A DNA stretch of 64,000 bases from Brachionus manjavacas (lineage: Eukaryota; Rotifera; Eurotatoria; Ploima; Brachionidae): NCBI GenBank assembly GCA_019054805.1, contig JAHQIY010000001.1:2184501-2248500 (forward strand), written 5' to 3'. The notes beneath the pieces were generated by a model, which searched no databases, was not told where the DNA came from, and saw nothing but the letters and a program-made list of their open reading frames with translations. The position numbers were made by a program, and so were the translations under genes. This document shows positions 58,001 through 64,000 of the stretch, piece after piece (the stretch's first letter is position 1; the number at the start of each line of letters is the position of its first letter).

Positions 58001-59297
58001 TATATGCTGGAAGCAATCATGTCTGGAATAAGTTTAAAATTTTATCTTTTCGCCATTTATGCGAATAACTGTATCAGTATGAAATTATGCCAGATAAAGC
58101 AGTGTAGACACTTTTTGTTTTAAATCACACTTTTTTCACAAATGATCACTTAATTGGAAGCATACCATCATTTAAGCATTTTAAAAAATACTTAAACTTT
58201 CTATTCTGTCTGTCAAATATTTCAAAATATTTACACAAGAATAGTTTTTGAATCAGACTCTGACTTAGATGGCCTTTTTTAGAACTATTTAATTTAAGTT
58301 AAGTATTTTAAATTTTTTCGAATACCTTTAAAGTCTATTTAAAAATAAAACGAAAAATTTACAATTTATTTTGGAATTTAAACTAAAGAATCATTTATTT
58401 ATAAAAAGTTTTTTTATTCATAAATGCTTGAAATATTATTTTATTTAATGTCTTTCATAGTCGAGCTTTTATATTAAGATGTTCTGAATTTTTTTTTAAA
58501 ATAATTTTTCTATTATTTTTCTCTTCTTTCACAACAAACTGCTGAAAATTCTAAAATAAATACTTGGTTAAAAAAAACTAGCTGATAAACTAATCAAAAA
58601 TTTACATAAAGTTTTAGTGTTAGGATAAAATAAAAAAATCGATTCTTAATCACTAAAATTATTATTTAAAAGAATAAGCATCAATTTAATTAGGATATAA
58701 AAATAAAAAAATTTGCATTTAGTCCAAAAATTTATATATAAGACAGAAAAAAATTCAAAATTTCATTAATTTTATTCTTAAATCCCAAAATTAGTTCTTT
58801 TGATTGTATCAGCAGATAAATTGAATGTGTAACCTAAATATATCCTTTGCAAATCCCCTACAAAGAAATTTTTATAAATTTTTCATCTATTCAATTTATT
58901 TTATATTATTTTTTTCAGAAGATAGATTTCAATGATATATTGACTGTATCAGCTAAAGTCGTTTCATTTCTTTTGAAAGTTATTAAATGTTTTGAATTAA
59001 AAAATTATGTAAATATAAAAAATCTTATTTTTTTATTTTTTTGCTTATTTTCTTGAGACATTACAATCAATAACAGAAGAAAACTTTTAGTTTTTTTGGA
59101 AAAAAAATCAAGTTTTTTCATTTTTTTTGCCCTACAATTCAAAATAGGGAAATTTTTTGAAAAACCGTAAAATTTAAAAGACAATATACAGTCTATGTTA
59201 AGTAATATTGCGCTTATTAAAAAAAATTTTTTATTAAAAAATTGAAAACAAAAAAGAAAAGCTTTCCAGTTCTAATAGCAACAAAAGAATAATTAAT
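55018..59297. other. Long gene-poor stretch upstream of NRBP
   Basis: 55080-55450 is less AT-rich. On the - strand it holds a 65-codon open piece (55435-55238, SNKYIHRIQCTQYLEFNFDK to MMGGVIEKLRN) that may be an exon of an unrecognised or decayed gene. Its own start is uncertain. From 55500 to 59297 there is only AT-rich DNA with short AT-driven frames and no recognisable repeat. Confidence 0.4.
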
Positions 59298-61716
59298 TTA
59301 GCATAAAAGGTAGTCCCATTGAGGATTTGTTACGGCACCCCATACTTTATAGCATTTTGTACATTTAGTTTGCATGTTAATTCCAGTGTCGGTGAAAATT
59401 GTATACCAATCAAAAAACAATTTTTCGCTAATGACAACCAAATCTTTGGCAAAATAAGGTATAGTAATTGATTGTGTTTGTCTGGCTGCGATAGAGTTTG
59501 AAACTTCCAAAGGTTGAGTAATTCCGTCAATTGAGTACATCAACTTAAATCTGGCAACATATGCACCATCGTTCCTTACACTCACAGTAAAATTACATCT
59601 TGGTGTTCCACTTAGACCTGAGGTTCCTGGCCCTGAACCGATACAAATTTCACATCTAGTTCCAGTAAAATTAGGTGGGCATCTGCAACTAACATAAGGA
59701 TCCATTGATATTGATTCACAAGTACCACCATTTAGACAATAGTTTGCCAAACAACCAGGAGAAGATGTAACTGGCGAAGATATACAAATTTCACATCGCG
59801 AACCAGTGAAGTTAGGCGGACATCTTTTAAAATAAATTATTTTTCTTTTTATCTCCTTAATAAAGCTTACATGCAGATGGCATATGGAGAATAATTTGTT
59901 GGTCTGCATGTGCCTCCATTCATACAAAACACTTGAGTTTGACAAGTGGATTTCGTAGTTGTTGGAACAGTGACTGGTGGAGCAATACAAATTTCACATT
60001 TAGTTCCAGTATAGTTTGGTGGACAGCTAATTAATTTAAAATGAAAATATTAAATTTTTTTATTTCTTATTATTATTTACATGCAAATGGCATAGGGAGA
60101 ATAGTTTGTCGTTCGGCAAGTTCCACCGTTTTGACAGTATTGTTGATTGGAACATGGTGAAACTGGTGCTGGTGCCTGTGTGGTCACAGTCAAGTAAATT
60201 TCACACCTAGTTCCAGTATAACCAATTGGACAGCTAAAGAAAGTTATTAATAAATTTAATTTTTTCTTATTTTAATTAACTAAACTTACAGGCAATAGGC
60301 AAATGGTTTGTAAGATGACGGCTGGCAAGTACCACCATTGTAGCAGTATTGTTGAGTTTGGCAAGGTGATGGCGGTAAAGTAGATGGCTGTGTTGCAATT
60401 GTTGTCAAACAAATTTCGCATCTTGACCCTGAATAACCAATTGGACATCTAAACAAAATTAATAATTTTTTATTAATAATTTTTTTAATAATTTTTTTTT
60501 AATTTACAAGCAATAAGCAAATGGTTTGTAAGATGACGGCTGGCAAGTACCACCATTGTAGCAGTATTGTTGAGTTTGGCATGGAGAAGGCGGGGCTGTT
60601 TGAGGTTGAGGTGTTGGTGGTGAAACATAAATTTCGCATCGTGGACCAGTATAACTAGGCGGACAGCTTTAAAAGAAATTTAAATTTTTTTTTTAATTTT
60701 ATGTTAACTTTATGTTATCTTTTTACAGGCAAATAACATAAGGATCATAGTTAGTCGGTCTACATGTTCCACTATTTTGGCAATAGTATGTCAAGCAGCT
60801 TTGAGCAGGGCTTTGAGTTGCTCTGGTGGTTGTCACTGGATTTACTTGAACTGTGCTAGAGATTGGAATATCGCATCTTAAAAAATTGAATTATTTTTTC
60901 TTTTTTAAATTTTCAATAAAAAAAAAATTTGATAATTTAAAAAATATTTATTTGATAAAAAAATCAGTACGTACTTTGTTCCAGTATGATTTGGATTGCA
61001 CTGACACTCACCATTAGGTAAACACTTTCCGTATTCGCGATGACATTGAGCATTGGCTGGACCACTACATTCTTCATAAACTGGAATTTCACAATATTGA
61101 CCAACAAAAGTTGACGGACAAACACAAGCAACTTTATTGTCAGAAATATAGACACATTGACCACCATTTTGGCAGATGTTCATATTTTTGTCATTGTAAA
61201 CCCGGCACAAGTTATTCCATCCCTCTTGAGGAACATTATTAGATGGATTGTACAATTCACATCTTGAGCCTGAGAATTGAGCTTGGCAAGACTAGAAAAA
61301 AAAATTTTATTTACCAAAATAAAAATCGAAATTGAAATTACACAAAGAGGACGTATAGATGGAGCAGAGGTAGTTGTAGTTGTGGTAATTGGTTGCGTAT
61401 TGTAAACATTGTAGTTTGTGTAGCAAGTACCTCCATTCATACATGCAGATTGGTAACAGGATGCACCACCTTGTTTGGCCAAAGGCACAACTCTGGAATC
61501 AAATTTCAATGTTAAATTTCCGAATTTGGTCGTGACTGCTTTGCTTTTTGGTTCGGTTTGAGAACAATTAATGGCACATTGACATGACTCTTGGCCATCT
61601 CTGGTATCCGCACAAGCGACTAAGGGTTTTTTACACTTAAGTTCATAGCATGGATCAACTGCCCAGGAGTAACAGGACAAGGAAATTGTTAAAATTAAAA
61701 AATTGTGTAAAATCAT
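59298..61716 (-). CDS. Secreted EGF-repeat protein with cytolysin-domain-4-like C-terminus, eight exons
   Basis: Exons, 5' to 3': 61716-61342, 61291-60975, 60876-60727, 60666-60508, 60449-60291, 60233-60081, 60026-59871 and 59823-59298, in phase, giving about 664 aa. MILHNFLILTISLSCYSWA is a signal peptide. About nine EGF modules follow (pattern YCYNGGTC, then YCLCPIGYSGSRCEI). In exons 3-7 each intron falls at the same place between the fourth and fifth cysteines, so modules duplicate as exons. Thr/Pro linkers separate them. The last ~100 residues contain NDGAYVARFKLMYS, ITIPYFAKDLVVI and CYKVWGAVTNPQ, whose order and spacing resemble the C-terminal beta-sandwich (domain 4) of cholesterol-dependent cytolysins. 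No pore-forming region is present. It is probably an extracellular binding protein. Confidence 0.88.
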
Positions 61717-63129
61717 TTTGAATATTTTTTTTTTTGATTAATTTTGTTTTAGTTAAGCCGTTTTTATACGAATTTGTAGGCGAAATTTTTTGCCTAATCG
61801 AAAAAATAAGCTAAAATTTGAAAAAGTTGACAAAAAGAATTTAAAATATTTTATTTGTAAGATACAATAAGAAAGTAAACATTTAATTGAATTTAACCTG
61901 TGTTGAAATTTACCCCTAATTGGATAAGAGCTTTTTTAGACAAAAAATTAATTGAATAATAAGAGGATTTAGGCGAGTATTTGGAAAATTGAACTTTTAG
62001 AAATTAAAGTTTTAAGCAATTTTTGATTTTGTTTAAAAAGAGATTATACGCTCGTCTTAATTGATTTAGTCAAGAAAATTATGTAATTTGATTAGTATGG
62101 ACTTTGGGGCTTGATGACATTTAAAATTCTAATAGTAATTAAATTTGGAGGATATATTGCTTGATATTTTTGTAAGATTTATAAAGTGTTTTGAAAAGAG
62201 ATAATTAAACAAGAGTGACTATTCATTCATTTTTTAGTGCAAATACATTTCGGCTTGATAAAATAAAACAGATTAATCACTTGCAAATTTTTTTCTTCGG
62301 ATTAAACTACTAATCCAGAGGATTATTTCAATTTACATAACATTTTGCTAAAACCACACTTCTACCCTCAAATACTCTATTTGACTTTGGTTAAATTTTA
62401 GACATTTATTAGTCTAAAATTTGTTGGAATCTAAAAATATTTTTAAATTTATTTAATAATTTTGAGAAAAAGAAGGAATTAATTTTTACATTAACTTTCT
62501 TATTTAAAATTCTCACTATAAAATCTTTCATTTCAGCTCTAAATATTGTTATTTATTTTTTTTGTTTTTTTTTTAATTATAAACTTATCTTTATTTAATT
62601 ACTTAAAAAATTTAATTTAATAAACCCAAGGCTGAAGGGACGAAAGCCCAAAGGTCTAAACAAAAAAAATTAATACAGAATTTCCAGTTCAAATTTTCTT
62701 TTGGATTTTGCATAAATCAAAAAATCATTAGATAAAAAAAAACTTAGATACCTTTTCAAGATCAATGAAAACTACTCTTATTTTATTGAACTCTTAGGCT
62801 CATTCTTTTAAAGTTTTGTGGCAAATTTTTTGATCAACATCAGAAAAAAAGATAGAAATAAAGCTATTTATTAATTTTTAATTTGGAAGTCTAAATTATT
62901 TTTTTTTTCGAATTTATTTTAATTTCATCAAGATAAATTTGGCAATTTTTTTGATTATCTCAATGTTTTAGTGTAAATTTTAATTTTAATTTATTAAATT
63001 AAGTGGACCATGTTCCAGTAAAAAAATACAAATAAAAAAAAACATTTTAAATTCAAGTCAATCATACATGTAAGGTGTAATGTTGTATTCAGTTCTTTTT
63101 ATAAAATTTTTGCAAATTTTTATCTCTTA
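61717..63129. other. Upstream region of the EGF gene; no gene seen
   Basis: AT-rich. A short stem-like block near 62628-62660 (AAGGCTGAAGGGACGAAAGC) followed on the - strand by AT-rich sequence may be another retroposon tail. No promoter element was singled out. Confidence 0.4.
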
Positions 63130-64000
63130 GAAAATAGCTTGTCATTTCCAGTTGAATTTTACATCAAAAATTATTTGAAAACTTTCTCGGCTAAAAATAT
63201 CATGTGTAAATAAACGACTTGAGGACAAAAATGATTTGCATCCATTTTTGATGAAAAAATGCCAAATTTCACTTTCAGAACACTTGCAGAGAGTATACAT
63301 AAAGACGCTTGCATCTGATGAAGTAACTGAGACCATTATTTCACCAATTTTTAGGAAACTAAAAATAACTGATGGTATCAACTATAGGCCGGCTTCTTTT
63401 TTGGCATCAAGCTTGAGAATGGGTAGATTTTCTTAGCTGTTCCCGGTCCCTTTCTCTTAACCATCTTCATCAACCACCAAATAGATGACAAAAAGCTTTT
63501 TCTGTGATTCGCAATTAACTGGATTTAACTATACTACAAAATTATATAGATCAACTGATTGAATGGTCAAATAAATGACAAAAGGAGTTGAATGATGATA
63601 AATATAAATTCATGACTCTTTTTCTTCTTTAGGGTTCCAGTGTAAAAGTATGTAAAATCCGAGTCTTCAAGCCATGCTGTTAGTCCCAAAAACTTTAAGG
63701 CCTGATGTTGCTTTCTTCATCACAAAGTCAACTAGAATAGAGTTGGTGAGAGAATAATGTGCCTTACCCGATTCCTATGAACCCCTTGAAGATCTCATAT
63801 TCTCCTTTTTCTCACCAAGAAATTGAATTATCTTCTATTTCTAGTTGAGTAGATGCTTCAAGCTCTAATTTATCACGAGCTTTGTCAACTAGACCAAGTC
63901 CAACACAAAAACATCGAACATTTAACCAGTGTTTCAGAAACTGTAACACAATAAGTCAATTTTTCTCTTTTTTTAGAGGAATTGTGAATTTTGGTACAAA
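63130..64000 (+). mobile_element. Decayed LINE running off the right edge
   Basis: The + strand reads LHPFLMKKCQISLSEHLQRV, YIKTLASDEVTETIISPIF and TDGINYRPASFLASS (finger motifs), then, after a deletion, DDKKLFSVIRN-like and LQNYIDQLIEWSNK segments that follow the catalytic block in L2/CR1-type LINEs. Further right are pieces of the C-terminal region with several frame changes. The element continues beyond the window. Confidence 0.7.

Noticed and set aside
58847-59056. 69-aa frame rich in F, I and L
   Set aside because: AT-driven composition, with no start context or homology signal.
1-64000. tRNA, rRNA, CRISPR arrays and LTR retroelements
   Set aside because: No cloverleaf with A/B boxes, no rRNA-like GC-rich block, no regularly spaced repeat array and no direct long terminal repeats with pol motifs were found by reading; a tRNAscan or repeat-finder run could still find short ones.

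Overview
The window looks like nuclear DNA from a small invertebrate. It is very AT-rich, its protein genes have introns of about 45-60 nt beside a few of 2-4 kb, and old transposable elements fill most of the space between genes. The gene set is animal (NRBP pseudokinase, TMEM201/Samp1, EGF-repeat proteins). Small introns, strong AT bias and KRBA2/Ginger-type integrases would suit a rotifer-like animal, but that is an inference. No rRNA, convincing tRNA, CRISPR, LTR retroelement or viral capsid/envelope gene was seen.

Seven host genes are supported. (1) Glutathione synthetase, + strand, 7902-11788, five exons that add up to exactly 475 codons. (2) A single-exon 346-aa orphan, - strand, 16632-17672, ending in a tandem RYSS tail. 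(3) A TMEM201/Samp1/Ima1-type inner-nuclear-membrane protein, + strand, 28637-30160, three exons. (4) A 247-aa ORF, + strand, 36489-37232, resembling PD-(D/E)XK nucleases. (5) A leucine-rich-repeat, possibly F-box, protein, - strand, 39048-41066, five exons. (6) An NRBP-family pseudokinase, - strand, 45459-54989, six exons with two introns of 3-4 kb. (7) A secreted protein with about nine EGF modules and a C-terminal domain resembling domain 4 of cholesterol-dependent cytolysins, - strand, 59298-61716, eight exons. All splice junctions were inferred by reading; frames stay in phase across each proposed junction.

Region by region: 1-7.1 kb is a nest of Tc1-like transposons and LINEs inserted into one another. 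7.9-11.8 kb is the glutathione synthetase gene. 12.4-16.5 kb holds LINE tails, a Tc1 remnant and a LINE. 19.2-27.3 kb is a transposon field: two LINE pieces, a Tigger/pogo remnant, a full-length Ginger-like element with a TATC target duplication, another LINE piece and an internally deleted piggyBac. 28.6-30.2 kb is TMEM201. 32.4-34.9 kb holds a MULE joined to the 5' part of a LINE. 35.3-41.1 kb holds a decayed ORF, the nuclease-like ORF, a foldback tandem array and the LRR gene. 41.6-42.5 kb has an orphan zinc finger next to a cluster of perfect palindromes. 45.5-55 kb is NRBP with element-filled introns. 59.3-61.7 kb is the EGF gene. A LINE fragment runs off the right end.

The genes do not form an operon or an obvious shared pathway. 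The most unusual observations are the palindrome cluster beside the orphan zinc finger (41.6-42.5 kb), the Ginger-like integrase element with a CXC-type cysteine-rich tail, the EGF/cytolysin-domain-4 combination, the nuclease-like ORF, and several nested insertions whose target sequences can be read across the insertion.
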